Assembly (NCBI GenBank): GCA_010093705.1
Contig: MU006096.1
Location: 801,908-865,907, forward strand
Source of the DNA: Patellaria atrata CBS 101060
Taxonomy: Eukaryota; Ascomycota; Dothideomycetes; Patellariales; Patellariaceae
Reading direction: 5' to 3'
Length of the DNA: 64,000 nt
Under the pieces are notes generated by a model, which had not been told where the DNA came from, did no database searches, and was given only the letters and a program-made list of their open reading frames with translations. The position numbers and the translations under genes are program-made. Below are positions 1 to 11,672 of the stretch, piece by piece. Position 1 is the stretch's first letter, and every line of letters starts with the position of its first letter.

Positions 1-141
1 GCATGGTTTGCAAAGATGGATACTAATTTGAATGAACATATCTAATTGAGCATTAGCCCATTTCAATTGTTGCACCGGTGAAATAACCAGCGATTTTCTA
101 CCATTGGCCTAATCCTTAAGCTTGCCATCGTATGCCATACA

Positions 142-1146
142 CTACGAACTTTTACCTCCTAGATACTCACCCACCGTCTTGACTGCAGTCTCAAACTGAG
201 CTCCATCAATGAGAATAGCATGTCCAGTTGGCTTAATGCCTGCTTCCTGGAACGCTCTCTTCGAATCCGAGGCTCCCTCGTCCCCTTGTTTGCTGTAGTC
301 ATAGTTCCAGTAGGTTATTGCATGTTTGTGCAACACCTCATCTTCTGAGTGGAAGTAGAATGTCTCGGCTGTCGAATTGTTGTTTTTTTGCTTCTTTGAT
401 GGTCTACTCGAGCCTTCTTCTAATGAGGACTCTATCTCCTGGTATGTTTTTGATAGTATCAAGTAGTGTGAGAATTCGTAAGGCTCTTTATCTTCGATTG
501 CCCATTGCATCTCCTCGAGCAGCATTGTGTACATAGGCGGAACAATCTCCGCTGGCATGTTTATTACTCGCTCAGTCAATATGAGCCCGACTTGCGCATT
601 GGAGTTCGGTGATAGGAGGTCTGATAAAGTCGATGTGCCAGAATCCTGCGGTTCACTTTGAAGCACGTATGCAGTGAGGTCCTTAATCACTTGTTTCTCC
701 TACGTTGGGTTAACGTCGTTCGGACAACGGAGAACTTCATCCTAGGCATACCCTATGCTCGTGTAGATTCAACACTGTTAAGAACGCGTACGGATCCGAC
801 TCATTTCCCTCCGTCTTGACAGTAGATCCTAAGGTGGGCTGTGAAAGGATAAGATCCACGAGTTCAGAGAGATTAAAAAGTTGCGCATCCACATCGAATA
901 ATTGTCGAACGAGTGTTTTTAAGCCGTGAAAATCAACCTCAGGTTGCGGATCAAACCATTCGAAGTCAACGTCTAACATATCAACTTCCTGTTCTTATCA
1001 ATTTCGTCAGTGATGATTCAGAAACTCGTTTTCAAGTAAGCCGCATTGACCTCATCACTGCTCTCATCCTCCTCGTGCTGCCCATTCTTACGCGCAGGGG
1101 CATCCTGGAGCTCCTCGGGGTCTTTCAATTGCTTTCTCTTTCCCAT
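142..1146 (-). CDS. BCP1: BCP1/BCCIP-family nuclear export and ribosome-assembly chaperone
   Basis: Three exons: 1146-1051, 988-752 and 699-142, giving 296 aa. The introns are 62 and 52 nt; the first donor is the weak GTCAAT, but a CTGAC branch point lies about 18 nt before its AG. Recognisable family stretches are VDFEWFDPQPEVDFHGLKTL near the N-terminus, QLFDVDAQLFNLSELVDLIL, LILTERVINMPAEIVPPMY and the C-terminal TGHAILIDGAQFETAV. The first 30 residues are basic then acidic (MGKRKQLKDPEE), as in fungal Bcp1. In yeast Bcp1 is needed for nuclear export of Mss4 and acts as chaperone for ribosomal protein Rpl23. The gene is divergent from GUA1. Family assignment is strong; the exact first donor is the only soft point. 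Confidence 0.9.
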
Positions 1147-1425
1147 TGTTTCCAGATACGGTGAGCGCGACGACTAATCTAGGGATAGTTGAGAGCTGTT
1201 TGTGCCAGATGACGCTTTGCGCAAAATTGTATTACAATTTCAACGAGCAGGCTAGCAGCGCTTTGACCACATTGTGAAAAGCTTATATTGAAACTTTAAA
1301 TTTTCCTCAAAATTTTTGAGAGTTACAAAGTACAACTTTAGCGATCATCAGCCTGGCTAGAGAGATTATCTTTGGTTTCCTATAGCGGACTATAATTCTA
1401 CCTTTGGTACGTGCATATTTTCAGT
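1147..1425. promoter_or_regulatory. Shared bidirectional promoter of BCP1 and GUA1
   Basis: A 279-bp interval separates the two divergent start codons. It contains AT-rich stretches around 1290-1320 and no reading frame of its own. That both genes (nucleotide synthesis, ribosome and export factor) are driven from here is inferred from geometry only; no specific factor site was recognised. Confidence 0.5.
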
Positions 1426-3114
1426 ATGGCTACCAATGGAGAACTACCAATTGAACCCCATAAAACCTTCGACACTATCTTGGTGCTCGATTTCGGCTCG
1501 CAGTACACACATCTGATCACTCGACGCTTGCGAGAGCTCAATGTCTACTGTGAGATGCTTCCATGCACCCAGAAGGTAGCCGATCTTCCTTTCAAACCAA
1601 AGGGCGTCATCCTGTCTGGAGGTCCTTATTCCGTATATTGGGATGATGCCCCACACGTGGATCCTGCCGTATTCGACTTGAATGTGCCTTTACTGGGGAT
1701 TTGCTACGGCCTACAGGAGATTGCTTGGCACCATGGAAAGAACGTGCTTGCAGGCGAAAAGCGTGAGTACGGTCATGCTTACCTCAAGATCGAAAGGCAT
1801 ACTGGAAAGGAAGCACACATCGAGAGATTATTTCAGGATTTACAGGATGACATGGAAGTTTGGATGTCTCATGGGGACAAACTATCACATCTTCCAGACT
1901 CATTTGTCACCATTGCTACCACTAACAATGCACCATTCGCGGGAATTGCGCATACGAAGAAAGATTACTATGGCATTCAATTCCACCCAGAAGTTACCCA
2001 CACTAAGGGCGGTACAGTCCTACTCAAGAACTTCGCCGTGGACATTTGCAAGGCAAAACAAGACTGGACTATGGGCAAATTTGTTGATCAAGAAATCGCT
2101 CGAATTAGAGCGTTAGTTGGTGAGAAGGGCCAGGTGATAGGCGCTGTAAGTGGTGGGGTAGACTCTACGGTGGCAGCCAAATTGATGAAGGAAGCAATTG
2201 GCGATCGTTTCCACGCTGTCCTGGTCGATAACGGTGTCTTACGACTCAACGAAGCTGAAACCGTCAAGAAAACACTGGGCGAGCATCTGGGCATCAATTT
2301 GACTGTAGTAGATGCCAGTGAGCTGTTTCTGGGGCGCCTTAAAGGGGTAACGGATGATCCAGAAAAGAAACGTAAAATCATTGGCAATACTTTTATTGAA
2401 GTCTTCCAGGATGAAGCTAAAAAGATAGCAAAAGCTGCGGCGAATTCACCGATGGCCGGGGAGATTGAATGGTTGTTACAAGGAACGCTCTATCCCGACG
2501 TGATCGAGAGTATTTCTTTCAAAGGACCTAGCCAAACAATTAAGACTCACCATAACGTTGGAGGGCTCTTGAAAGGAATGCATCTGAAGCTTATTGAGCC
2601 TCTGAGAGAACTTTTCAAGGACGAAGTTCGAGCATTAGGTGCCAATCTTGGTATTCCAGAAAATCTTATCTGGCGTCACCCCTTTCCCGGCCCAGGGATA
2701 GCAATTCGTATTCTTGGTGAGGTGACACCAGAGCAAGTCCGAATCGCCAGAGAAGCGGACTACATCTTTATTGAAGAAATCCAAGCCGCGGGGCTTTACA
2801 GGAAGATATCTCAAGCTTTTGCTGCTTTGCTTCCAGTTAAAGCTGTCGGTGTTATGGGAGATAAGCGCGTACATGATCAGATAATCGCTCTCCGAGCAGT
2901 TGAGACAAGTGACTTTATGACCGCTGATTGGTATCCCTTTGACGGGGAATTCTTGAAGCGCGTGAGCAGAAGAATCGTAAATGAGGTCACTGGTGTCTGT
3001 CGTGTTGTTTACGATGGTGAGCCAAATCCCTCAACCCCTCAAACGTCTAATTTGAACGAAACTAATTATTTGCTAGTTACGAGCAAGCCACCAGGTACCA
3101 TCGAGATGGAGTAA
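1426..3114 (+). CDS. GUA1: GMP synthase (glutamine-hydrolysing)
   Basis: Single-exon gene of 562 aa converting XMP to GMP with glutamine and ATP, the last step of guanine nucleotide synthesis, in the cytosol. The N-terminal class-I glutamine amidotransferase shows GICYG with the nucleophile Cys93, and FHPEVTH with His187 and Glu189. The PP-loop of the ATP pyrophosphatase domain is SGGVDST at residues 242-248. The C-terminal dimerisation part has [12 protein letters not shown] and ends in the family-typical PPGTIEME. The start is the ATG at 1426 (MATNGELP); the in-frame GTG at 1411 is only an open extension. All catalytic residues are present. Confidence 0.97.
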   Translation: MATNGELPIEPHKTFDTILVLDFGSQYTHLITRRLRELNVYCEMLPCTQKVADLPFKPKGVILSGGPYSVYWDDAPHVDPAVFDLNVPLLGICYGLQEIAWHHGKNVLAGEKREYGHAYLKIERHTGKEAHIERLFQDLQDDMEVWMSHGDKLSHLPDSFVTIATTNNAPFAGIAHTKKDYYGIQFHPEVTHTKGGTVLLKNFAVDICKAKQDWTMGKFVDQEIARIRALVGEKGQVIGAVSGGVDSTVAAKLMKEAIGDRFHAVLVDNGVLRLNEAETVKKTLGEHLGINLTVVDASELFLGRLKGVTDDPEKKRKIIGNTFIEVFQDEAKKIAKAAANSPMAGEIEWLLQGTLYPDVIESISFKGPSQTIKTHHNVGGLLKGMHLKLIEPLRELFKDEVRALGANLGIPENLIWRHPFPGPGIAIRILGEVTPEQVRIAREADYIFIEEIQAAGLYRKISQAFAALLPVKAVGVMGDKRVHDQIIALRAVETSDFMTADWYPFDGEFLKRVSRRIVNEVTGVCRVVYDGEPNPSTPQTSNLNETNYLLVTSKPPGTIEME

Positions 3115-3881
3115 GCTGAGAAACGTGAACTGAGAGATGGGATAGAGATTTCTCCTTATTTTCTGTATCCTCGCATTATGGTTGATACGGGATAGAACGG
3201 GACGTGAATATGAAAGTAGAGATGATACCCCAACTAGAATAATGATTCAATGATTCAATGAAGCAAAGGACATCGTTTGATGTTCTAGCATAAACAGAAA
3301 CTGTACGTACGGTACTTGTTACGTTGAAAAGGGGGTAAGATGGAATGAAACTGATCCCGCACGTACCTCCTCCCGACTTATCGATAAGGTTAAGGTACTG
3401 AGCCCCTCTATGAGCAGTTCCAGCTTCCATTTTATTGTTTCTTTCCACCCCGCTACAGATATGAAGAAAATGGAACCTTAATGGGGCTGAGCATGGACTG
3501 AAATCGTGTAAATGGTTACCGAATGGATTTTATTTTCTTTTTTTCTGGCTGTCTATATTGACAGTGCAAACTCGTAAGGTATCTCTATGCCAAGCTTTCA
3601 GAATTATTGAACATCTTGCAAGTTGCAACGGAGGGTTTATATTACCTACCGCACAGACCATACAAATCCAAAACTCCAGATCATCATATTCAGTGACTCT
3701 TCACTTTAGACCGGCAACTTTGGCGTCCATTTTTTGCATCTCCAAAATAAGTTTGTCTTGTAGCTAACCTCGATTCCAGTCGATCATCTGAGCTACTAAA
3801 CAACCATAATTCCTTGAGTCGAACTCCATCAAGGCACATCGCCAGTTCGAACTTGACCCGAAAAGTATTCAAGTGACAAAT
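3115..3881. other. Intergenic: GUA1 3' end and tryptophanyl-tRNA synthetase promoter
   Basis: No supported gene. A GTAC-rich palindromic patch lies near 3300-3315 (ACTGTACGTACGGTAC). T-rich runs occur near 3530-3545. The short frames here have no family resemblance. Confidence 0.6.
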
Positions 3882-5900
3882 ATGGAGAACCAAGACACCC
3901 CAGTACCCGTTCCAATTCCGGAAGATCAACCAAAGGCTGCGGAACAAGTCATCGATCCTTGGAATGTCTCTGGTGCAGTTGGAGAAGATGGAAAAATCAA
4001 GCCCATCGGTATGTGATTGTCTAAGTACTAGTTGTGCTATTTAACACTAGGACCGTCCCATGTTTATATACATAACTACCCAGCACGTCTCCTATTCGGA
4101 ATGTGTAAATGCTTGAAAATGCGATGTTTATTTTCAACGTATATATTATAATAACATAAGACAGACTATGTAAAGCTAGTCGAACAATTCGGCACGAAGC
4201 TCATTGATGACGCTTTGCTTGAGAGGTTCGAACGGGTTACAGGCCAGAAGCCCCACAGATTCCTGAGGAGGCAAATCGCATTCTCACATCGTGATCTGGA
4301 AGTCATTCTAGATAAGTATGAGAAGAAGGAGCCGTTCTTCATCTATACGGGCCGTGGACCAAGCAGCACTTCTATGCACATAGTCAGTACCACACGCAAG
4401 GACTCGTAAACTTATCTAACAGAACCAGGGACACATAGTTCCATTCGAGTTGACACGCTATTTGAGTGATGTATTCCAAGCGCCCCTTGTAATCATGCTG
4501 TTAGTAAACCTCCTCTTACGATAGTTGTACAAGTACAAATGCTAATCTTCCACCATCTAGGACTGATGGAAAGTATCCTCTCACTCGCAACGTAGGTTTT
4601 GACTAACTGTCTTCAGACGAAAAGTACCTCATTGGCAAGAACGATCTGGATGTGGAAGAGTATGAACAGTTTGCCCGAGAAAATGCAAAGGACATTATTG
4701 CATGTGGCTTCGATATAGATAGGACTTTTATCTTTTCGGACTATGGGTACATGGGTGGCGACCTCTACCGAAACATCACTCGGATATCGAAGAGAATCAC
4801 ACGAGCTACTGCAGATTCTTGCTTTGGTTTTACATCTAGCACCAACATAGGAAAGGTATACTCTACTCTAGAGAAATATTTTCCCACTATCTCAGTCCTC
4901 GCCAACTGTTTTTTGTTAGGTACACTTCGCCGCCATTCAAGCGGCCACTTCGTTCGGATCTTCTTTCCCTGAAATCTTCGGCACCAACAAGGCACAGACA
5001 GCGAAGATACCATGCCTGATCCCTTGCGCCATAGAGTAAGTAAAACTTGCTACATTATTCTTATTTAAGTCTCATATCTAATCTCACTCTTAGTCAGGAT
5101 CCATATTTCCGCTGTAAGTATGACGTTTGGAGTTATTCTTCCCATTCTGAAAATCTATAGTGACCCGTGATGTTGCTTCGCAACTGAATTACTCAAAACC
5201 GTCTCTTATTCACGCAAGGTTTTTGGATGCATTGCAGGGTCCAGGTTCAAAGATGTCTGCTTCGATTGATTCTAGCTCTATCAAGTTGACGGACACCCCG
5301 AAACAGATTCTGAAAAAAATCACTACCTATGCTTTTTCTGGGGGTAAGGAGACATTAGAAGAACATCGAGAGAAAGGGGGCAATCCAGACATTGATGTTC
5401 CTTACAACTATCTCAAGTTCTTCCTTGAGGTTCGTTCACTACGCCGTCAAGGAAGCCGTCGCTAATGTCCATTGCAGGATGACGATGAGTTAGCCCAGAT
5501 TTACACAGATTATAAGAAAGGAACGATGCTCACCAGCGAGATCAAAAAGAAGTGTGCAGACGTGGTCTCTACCTTTGTAACCGACTTCCAGGGTCGCCGC
5601 GCCAAGATAACCGACGAGATGCTGGACGAGTTCATGAAACCCAGAGCACTAAAGGTTCATGGGCAGCTTTCCAATACTATTCTACCTATTGTAGGTGGCA
5701 AGAGTACGGCAGGGAAAGTTCCTGTAGCGGATCCGAACTCGAAAGCGCAGGCAAAGAAGGCAGAGAAGTTGCGCCAGATTGAAGCAAAAAAGGCGCAAAA
5801 GGCAAAGGAAAAGGAAGAAAAGGAGAAAGCTGCGAAGGGACATATAGTAACTTCAACAGAGAGTGCTCCGATGCCGAATCCAGATAACAGCACGAGCTAG
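3882..5900 (+). CDS. WRS1: Tryptophanyl-tRNA synthetase, cytosolic (with unusual intron)
   Basis: Class-I synthetase charging tRNA-Trp, 496 aa. Exons: 3882-4008, 4165-4382, 4429-4499, 4561-4568 (8 nt), 4617-4855, 4920-5035, 5094-5113, 5161-5429 and 5478-5900. The HIGH-type motif is split by an intron (MHI|GHI, residues 113-118). The KMSKS-type loop is KMSAS at 297-301. Eukaryotic-type signatures include YTGRGPSS and SDYGYMGG. The lysine-rich tail ([20 protein letters not shown]) is typical of fungal cytosolic forms. Keeping the conserved MLTDDEKYL in frame requires an 8-nt exon followed by an intron with GA rather than GT at its 5' end (see findings). There is no mitochondrial presequence. 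Confidence 0.93.
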
Positions 5901-6437
5901 ACCATAGAGTAGAATAATGTTCAACCCCTATTTCCACCGAAAGTTATAACCTTAACGCTACCATTCCTGGCCTAGATGGAAGGCCAGCATAGCAAATACT
6001 CAGATTATTCAGCATCAAATACTTTCGATATCAGTCACTGACTCATTACATACCTCAACAGTTTATGCCAGCATGAACAGATTTTGATAAATCTTTGCCC
6101 CTGAAGTGGGAAAATAAGAATTTCAGTTTCAGATGCATGATAAGGCGCACCTTTGGACAAAAGGATGACGCTTGAAGATGTAATAAAGAATAAGCCGGTC
6201 CTTTAATCAATCTGTAAGGAGACGTTCGTGCTGACGGCGGGGCTGTGGGGGGTGCATTTAGCACTACGTCATCAGCCTCTCATTACCATCCAAACACTTT
6301 TTAAGCCGCAAAAACTCCTTTTAACAATTCACAACTTCAATTCTCACAATTGAAAATCAAAACAAATTTAACTTTAACCCTGATCCTTAAGTATATCAAT
6401 ACCACATTCATCAAAACTCTCATCTAAATCCATCAAA
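5901..6437. other. Intergenic: promoter of the LEA-like gene
   Basis: No supported gene. From about 6330 to 6437 the sequence is A/C-rich and G-poor, as in fungal 5' leaders. Nothing else was recognised. Confidence 0.6.
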
Positions 6438-6920
6438 ATGTCCGGAAACTCCAACGTCGGAAGCAGAGCCCTCTACGAGGCAGGCGATCAGGTACCTACC
6501 TTCTCATCTCTTACAGTATATGACTAGTGGACAACTAACTCGTTCTCCTCACACAGCGTAACTACGCCAACGACGAGATCAACAACGCCGAACGCTTCAA
6601 AGAAGGCAAGCCCAACAGCCACCTCGCCAACGACTCAAGTATATACCCTCCCATCCCCTCCTACACAACCTTCGTCATCCGACAACAGCTAATACATCAC
6701 AGAGGATTCCCGCACGATAGCCAACAAGCTCGCGCGCGAAGAGCAGCGCGAGGACGAGAGCGAGGAGAAGAGTCTAGAGCAGCAACAGCGCGAGAAGGAC
6801 GCGACGCTGCCGGCGAGAGCGCACGGGAACGAGCCATCCCGGGGTGCGGTTATCGATCAGGAGTTGAGGGAAGATGAGGAGGAGATGATGAAGAAGAAGG
6901 GGAGTTTTGGGCCGAAGTAG
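6438..6920 (+). CDS. Small, very hydrophilic LEA-like or stress-type protein
   Basis: Three exons, 6438-6491, 6557-6638 and 6703-6920, give 117 aa with canonical GT-AG introns. The protein is almost free of hydrophobic residues: it begins MSGNSNVGSRALYEAGDQRN, continues with INNAERFKEGKPNSHLANDS, then a charged part (KLAREEQREDESEEKSLEQQ) and ends MMKKKGSFGPK. Composition and length resemble small fungal hydrophilins/LEA-like proteins that accumulate in spores or under desiccation, which is inference. No catalytic motif is visible. The short-chain dehydrogenase gene converges from the right. Confidence 0.75.
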
Positions 6921-7108
6921 GGGAGTTTGATATTATACTCTTCGCAGGGGGAGTGCGTATAGATGCTTCGTGAGTAATACTCATGATTGGACATAAGTAT
7001 CCTGTCGTAGAATCTAGATCAAATGGAAGTGATTAGTTCTTCACTTTGGTGCTCTTGTTCATGATGCGTGTTTATGTAGTAACAGATCGTCTATATACAA
7101 TCTACATC

Positions 7109-8245
7109 TTACTGTATGGCCTTTCTGTACATGGCCCCTCCAGCACCTGCCTAGGCACTTATTAGTACGATACTCATGTATTTCTGTGCATCACGGTCGC
7201 GGCAGCCTTCACCAAGGTTAGCAGGCCGTCAGGTCCACAAAGAGGGGAAACCTACCTGATGGTTCGGGAAAACCAGTGTATCCGCAACGACCACATTCTC
7301 CCTCCTACCCGCCGCAAACACAACAACCTCCGCGATATCATCTGGCGTCAGGGGTTCACACCCCTCATAAACCTTATCCGCCTTGCTCTTATCCCCATAA
7401 AACCTCACGACGCTGAACTCCGTCTCGACCTGTCCCGGATCGATCTCAATGACCCTGATCCTCGTGGCGATGAGTTCGCGGCGGAGGGCGTCGGTGAAGG
7501 AGCGCACGGCGGCTTTGGTTGCGCAATAGATGGACCCGCTCTGGTAGGGTTCCCGGCCAGCGATGCTGCCGATGTTGATGATGTCGCCGGAATGGGGGGC
7601 TGGGCGGGATTTGAAGACGGAGAGGACGGCTTGCGTCATGTTTATTAGGCCGGTTACGTTGGTCGAGAACATGGTGTTGATGTCTTCGCGGGCGATGGAG
7701 GGGGCTTGGGCGACGCCTTTGACGAGACCACTGTTGAGGGAGAGACGGGTTAGCGTACTTGTATCTATTTGGTGCTTCTGGGCTTTGCGTGTTGGGGATA
7801 TGAGTTCCTACGCATTGTTCACGAGTATGTTGATGTCTTTGAAGTCTTCGGGTAGGTTTGGGATGAAGGCATCCACTTCCTCTGGGTTGCTGACGTCGAG
7901 TTTGACTGGGAGGACCTTAACGCCAACCCCGACCTCCTTGTTGATCTCCTCTACTATCTGCTTCAGTGTGTCGATGCGCCGTGCCGTAAGGATGAGTTTC
8001 AGGTTCTCAGGTGCTGTTCGTGCAAATTGGAAAGCGGTACTTTTGCCTATGCCAGATGAAGCACCAGTAATAACAATCGTCTTGCCCTCGAGCCGTTTCG
8101 ATATCGCTGTGCTCATTGTGCGGCTGATAGTGAAGTGTCTGAGGGGTTGTGAGTACGGAAGGAGTAAGGAGCTATGAGCTTGAGTTCGTCGGATAAGGGC
8201 GCTGATGGTTCGGGAAAAGATGTGGGTGCGGTGGAGGAAGGGCAT
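7109..8245 (-). CDS. NADP-dependent short-chain dehydrogenase (YMR226C/YdfG type), possible mitochondrial and cytosolic forms
   Basis: Exons 8245-7812, 7730-7256 and 7150-7109. From the upstream ATG at 8245 the product is 316 aa; from the ATG at 8116 (MSTAISKRL) it is 273 aa, matching the usual length of this family. Motifs: cofactor site TGASSGIG, NNAG-type turn (NNA|G across intron 1), catalytic Ser in NIGSIAG and YCATK with Tyr and Lys. The C-terminus VFPNHQ|AGAGGAMYRK is family-typical and confirms the small last exon. Yeast YMR226C oxidises 3-hydroxy acids such as L-allo-threonine or serine with NADP. The extra 43 residues are Arg/Ser/Leu-rich without acids and look like a mitochondrial presequence. 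Confidence 0.9.
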
Positions 8246-9638
8246 ACGAGGATTTATATTAACTATAACTTGTCTTTTATGTACAATTGGCGACGCAGTC
8301 GCGCTGTGCTGGTAGTGATGCTGGATGTCGTGATTTGAATGATGCGGCGATATGGGCGGGGCTTTGAATTGCCGTTTTGGTGGAACATCCACCCGATGGG
8401 CCGATTGGTCTAAACCGTGATGGGACGGAACCGGGGTATGCGAGGTTATTATCACCTCTTACGTCCATTTCCAGACGATATCCTCCTTTTCGCTTCGTAT
8501 AAATCACCTTTTCCATAGGTTCTCGTGTGTATGATTGCGCGAAACATTTGTAGATGAGTAATGGGCAGGGTTTGCTTCGCTTTGCTCAGTTACCGGTTGT
8601 GGATTCGACGAACAAGTGCGAGGATACCATAACTGTTATTGCATCGGGAGAACCCATCGTGGAAGTTGATGGAACAAGCAAAAGAGAGAAACGGGAGTAT
8701 TTTAAATCTTCTTATATACCATGTCATTCGCATACATTCATATAGTTGGTCGTTCTCTATCGAAGCAGGATGAAGACACTCCCATCAGATCTCCCATCAA
8801 GTAGTCAACGAAATGTTTACTATGGAACAATCATAACTTCTTTCTAAGATTTAATATTCTCGACTCCTTTATTCTTTGAAAGTCACTTTTTTCCTGTTAT
8901 ACAACTTAGAAAACACGTAGTATGGAAGGATTACTCGAAGACGCCTCATTCCTTAAGTCCTATCAACCGTTGGTCCGGTTTAAAGACGTCGGTGTAGGCC
9001 CCCGATGATAATATATGAACAGACTATAAATTCTGACTTTAAATTTATATATATATAACGAAGTTGTTGGCTATATGGGGCGTATTGATGTGAGAAATGT
9101 GTTCAGCGCAATAGGGCTGGCGATAAGGCACAGTTCAGGTTTTAACGGCTCCGTTCCTCATTCCAGATTCGCAGCAGAATGGTTCAAAATGGTAGTTAGT
9201 AGGACCCCCATGACTTGGTCAAAACTGGAATCAGCTAAACCGTTCTAGAGTAATGTGAATTGGAAGTAACTGCGGCTCCAGTCAGGTATACAGTAAGAGA
9301 ACGAAATGGTTGGCAAGCGCGTGAGCCCCGCTTGGTTTCAAAGGTTACGTCCCGGCCAGGTACAATGTAGTTGTTAAGAAAATCCACGTGCAAGCGCTTT
9401 GATGCGTTGGACCTTGTGAAGACATTGTGAAGACGCATTTGACGGATATTCGAAGCCTCCGAGAATAATACGGCGACTCCTGCACCCTCTCTTTTACTCG
9501 TCTTTCGCACCTGCTACGCACTTCTCTTTAACATTTTCGACATTGTTGACAGCTCGCAATCTCGAACATACCAACATAACTACTTCCATCATTCCCATAC
9601 TTTTGAATACCGCGGCGATATCGTTACCTGAAGCAACA
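8246..9638. other. Intergenic, no gene recognised
   Basis: About 1.4 kb between the divergent dehydrogenase and the acidic-protein gene. An AT-rich patch with a TATATATATA run lies near 9047-9057. The short frames at 8554-8745 and 9235-9510 have no family features. Presumed promoters of both neighbours. Confidence 0.5.
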
Positions 9639-11672
9639 ATGCATCAATCCAGGATCTCCTCTATTATGCCAGCTCATCCTGATCTTGCCGCATCTGATGA
9701 GAGTAGCCTGCCATCCGTGTCATATATTACTTCTGATGATGAGGGAAGCTACAACAATTTTTCTTCAAGCAACACCTCTTACGAAGACTTCGACGACGTC
9801 AAAAAAGACGATCTCACTCCTGCCGACTTTTATAAGATCATGGGCTATCTCTCTCTTGCCGGTTACGAGATCGTCCCGAAAGTTCATCTTCCTGTCGCAA
9901 TCGCGTCATTGGACCTCGCAATTCTTGACTACCTTGTCAGATATCAACATTCTGAGGCAACCGAATTTATTAACGAGCGCGACACTATTCCGATTGCATT
10001 TTCAGACGTTGTTCAATCACATAAAGGGAAGTCCGCAGATATAGCGACTCACGGTGTAACTCCAAAGCACGAGTTCCCTTCCACTATTGACGTCAGTTCT
10101 TCGAAAGATACCTCTCCCAAAATTTCATGGGCTGAAGTTGATGACCTTGATGATGATGAGTGGCTAACATATGCGCTTACCCCTCGCTGGGCCGAAGCTA
10201 ATTCTTCCGACAGAGCTGTTGTTAAAGACGAAGCAAACACTAATCAAGAAGGAGCCCCCAATGCAGATGCGACTGATGAGAACGGAGCAACTGATGAGAC
10301 AGAAGCAACTGACGAGGAAGAACTAACTGTTGAGGAGGAAACCATTGCTACGGTCCTACCCTGGGATTCTTTCTATAGGCCGCATACATTGAATCCATAC
10401 GAATTCTACGGAATCGACGAAGCAGAACGTCTAAACCTAAAGTATAATGCAGACGGTCAGCGTATGAGGTTATTTGCTATAGTCAGGAAGGGTAGAAGCG
10501 AGCGAGGATTTTTCTTTCAATCTCAGTCTACCCATCAATCGCTAGAAGCGGCTCGCACTACCTTAGCTGAGGCTAGAAAGGCGATCTGGGGCGATACATA
10601 TCGAGAGCGCGAGGGAAGAGAAGCCGAACAAGCTGGTTCTACTAGTGATAGTTTTAGTCAACAAGATGAATACCATCACCAGAGCGACGAATCGATGATC
10701 GAAAATATCTATCAGCCGAAGGAAGTCGACACATCTACTCAGTCCCCTACTACGAATGTACAATTGGAAGAAATATCCATTGATTCTTGCCCTAACAGTG
10801 GTATTCCCCAACTCACTCTCCCCTCCCAGAAAACAAACGTCGAATACCGCGTAGATGAACGGTGCACTGTCAACGTTGATGCCATGTTTTCTTCTCGGAT
10901 ACGAAAGAAAACACTAAATTTCACAGTGGAGGAAGAAGAAGAAGAAGAAGCTGAGGATGAAGACACTATGGGAGGAAATACGGAAGACACTGACGAAGGA
11001 AATGAGACTACCCTTACCGGAACCCTTCCTCCAGATACTCCATCTTCGCCGTCATTTTACCCACACTATTCTGCAACATCCCCAGAGACCTGTGCATGGA
11101 TACTTAGATCTGGCTATGGTGCAATTGACCTAGCTCCTGTTGTAAAGGACATTAGTACGCAGGATCCAAGCACTCCTGACGCTCCCCGACGGTATTCTTT
11201 GTTAACCGCCGCGTTTAATACCCTCTACGGATTCGAAGGGATCGAAGAATCTCCACTCCCATCCGGAGCCTATTGCAGGAAGTGGGCTACAGACCCATAT
11301 GCTCCCGGACAGAGCGGTGCAAAACGGGTATGGCAATATAGGAAAGGAGTTAAAGGTGTAAAAAGTGGTAGTAATTTACATCTTAACGATCTTGTTGCTC
11401 ATACCCACCATTCTAATATATCTGAGCCTCTTAACGCCTTTCAATTGCGAAGGAACGAGGATGCAAAGACCGGTGAGGAGTCCATCGCCGTACAAGAAAC
11501 CACTGAGGCGGAAATCCCTCATCGATTTGATACCTCGAATCAGATCAAGATACCAGGGTCCTTGTCTGACGAAGAACCGGAGCCGTGGGCATGGACCTTA
11601 GACGTACAGGCGCTGATAGCAGATATCAGGGCGGGGTTGTGGGAGATTTTCACGGGTGGGGAGGAATTTTGA
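9639..11672 (+). CDS. Acidic, largely disordered protein of unknown function
   Basis: Intronless frame of 677 aa from the ATG at 9639 (MHQSRISSIMPAHPD); the frame is open further upstream but only with non-ATG starts. It is rich in Asp, Glu, Ser and Thr, with a threonine/glutamate repeat (ATDENGATDETEATDEEELT), a run of seven glutamates near residue 430, and scattered Trp-containing patches such as KISWAEVDDLDDDEWLTYAL and PWAWTLDVQALIADIRAGLW close to the C-terminus. A possibly folded segment is PHTLNPYEFYGIDEAERLNL. No enzyme or DNA-binding motif was recognised. Length, codon use and an uninterrupted frame support a real gene. Confidence 0.75.
   Translation: MHQSRISSIMPAHPDLAASDESSLPSVSYITSDDEGSYNNFSSSNTSYEDFDDVKKDDLTPADFYKIMGYLSLAGYEIVPKVHLPVAIASLDLAILDYLVRYQHSEATEFINERDTIPIAFSDVVQSHKGKSADIATHGVTPKHEFPSTIDVSSSKDTSPKISWAEVDDLDDDEWLTYALTPRWAEANSSDRAVVKDEANTNQEGAPNADATDENGATDETEATDEEELTVEEETIATVLPWDSFYRPHTLNPYEFYGIDEAERLNLKYNADGQRMRLFAIVRKGRSERGFFFQSQSTHQSLEAARTTLAEARKAIWGDTYREREGREAEQAGSTSDSFSQQDEYHHQSDESMIENIYQPKEVDTSTQSPTTNVQLEEISIDSCPNSGIPQLTLPSQKTNVEYRVDERCTVNVDAMFSSRIRKKTLNFTVEEEEEEEAEDEDTMGGNTEDTDEGNETTLTGTLPPDTPSSPSFYPHYSATSPETCAWILRSGYGAIDLAPVVKDISTQDPSTPDAPRRYSLLTAAFNTLYGFEGIEESPLPSGAYCRKWATDPYAPGQSGAKRVWQYRKGVKGVKSGSNLHLNDLVAHTHHSNISEPLNAFQLRRNEDAKTGEESIAVQETTEAEIPHRFDTSNQIKIPGSLSDEEPEPWAWTLDVQALIADIRAGLWEIFTGGEEF

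Noticed and set aside
1411-1425. Upstream extension of GUA1
   Set aside because: Would need GTG as start; the ATG at 1426 gives the expected N-terminus.
9543-9638. 32-residue upstream extension of the acidic protein
   Set aside because: Begins with TTG; the first ATG is at 9639.
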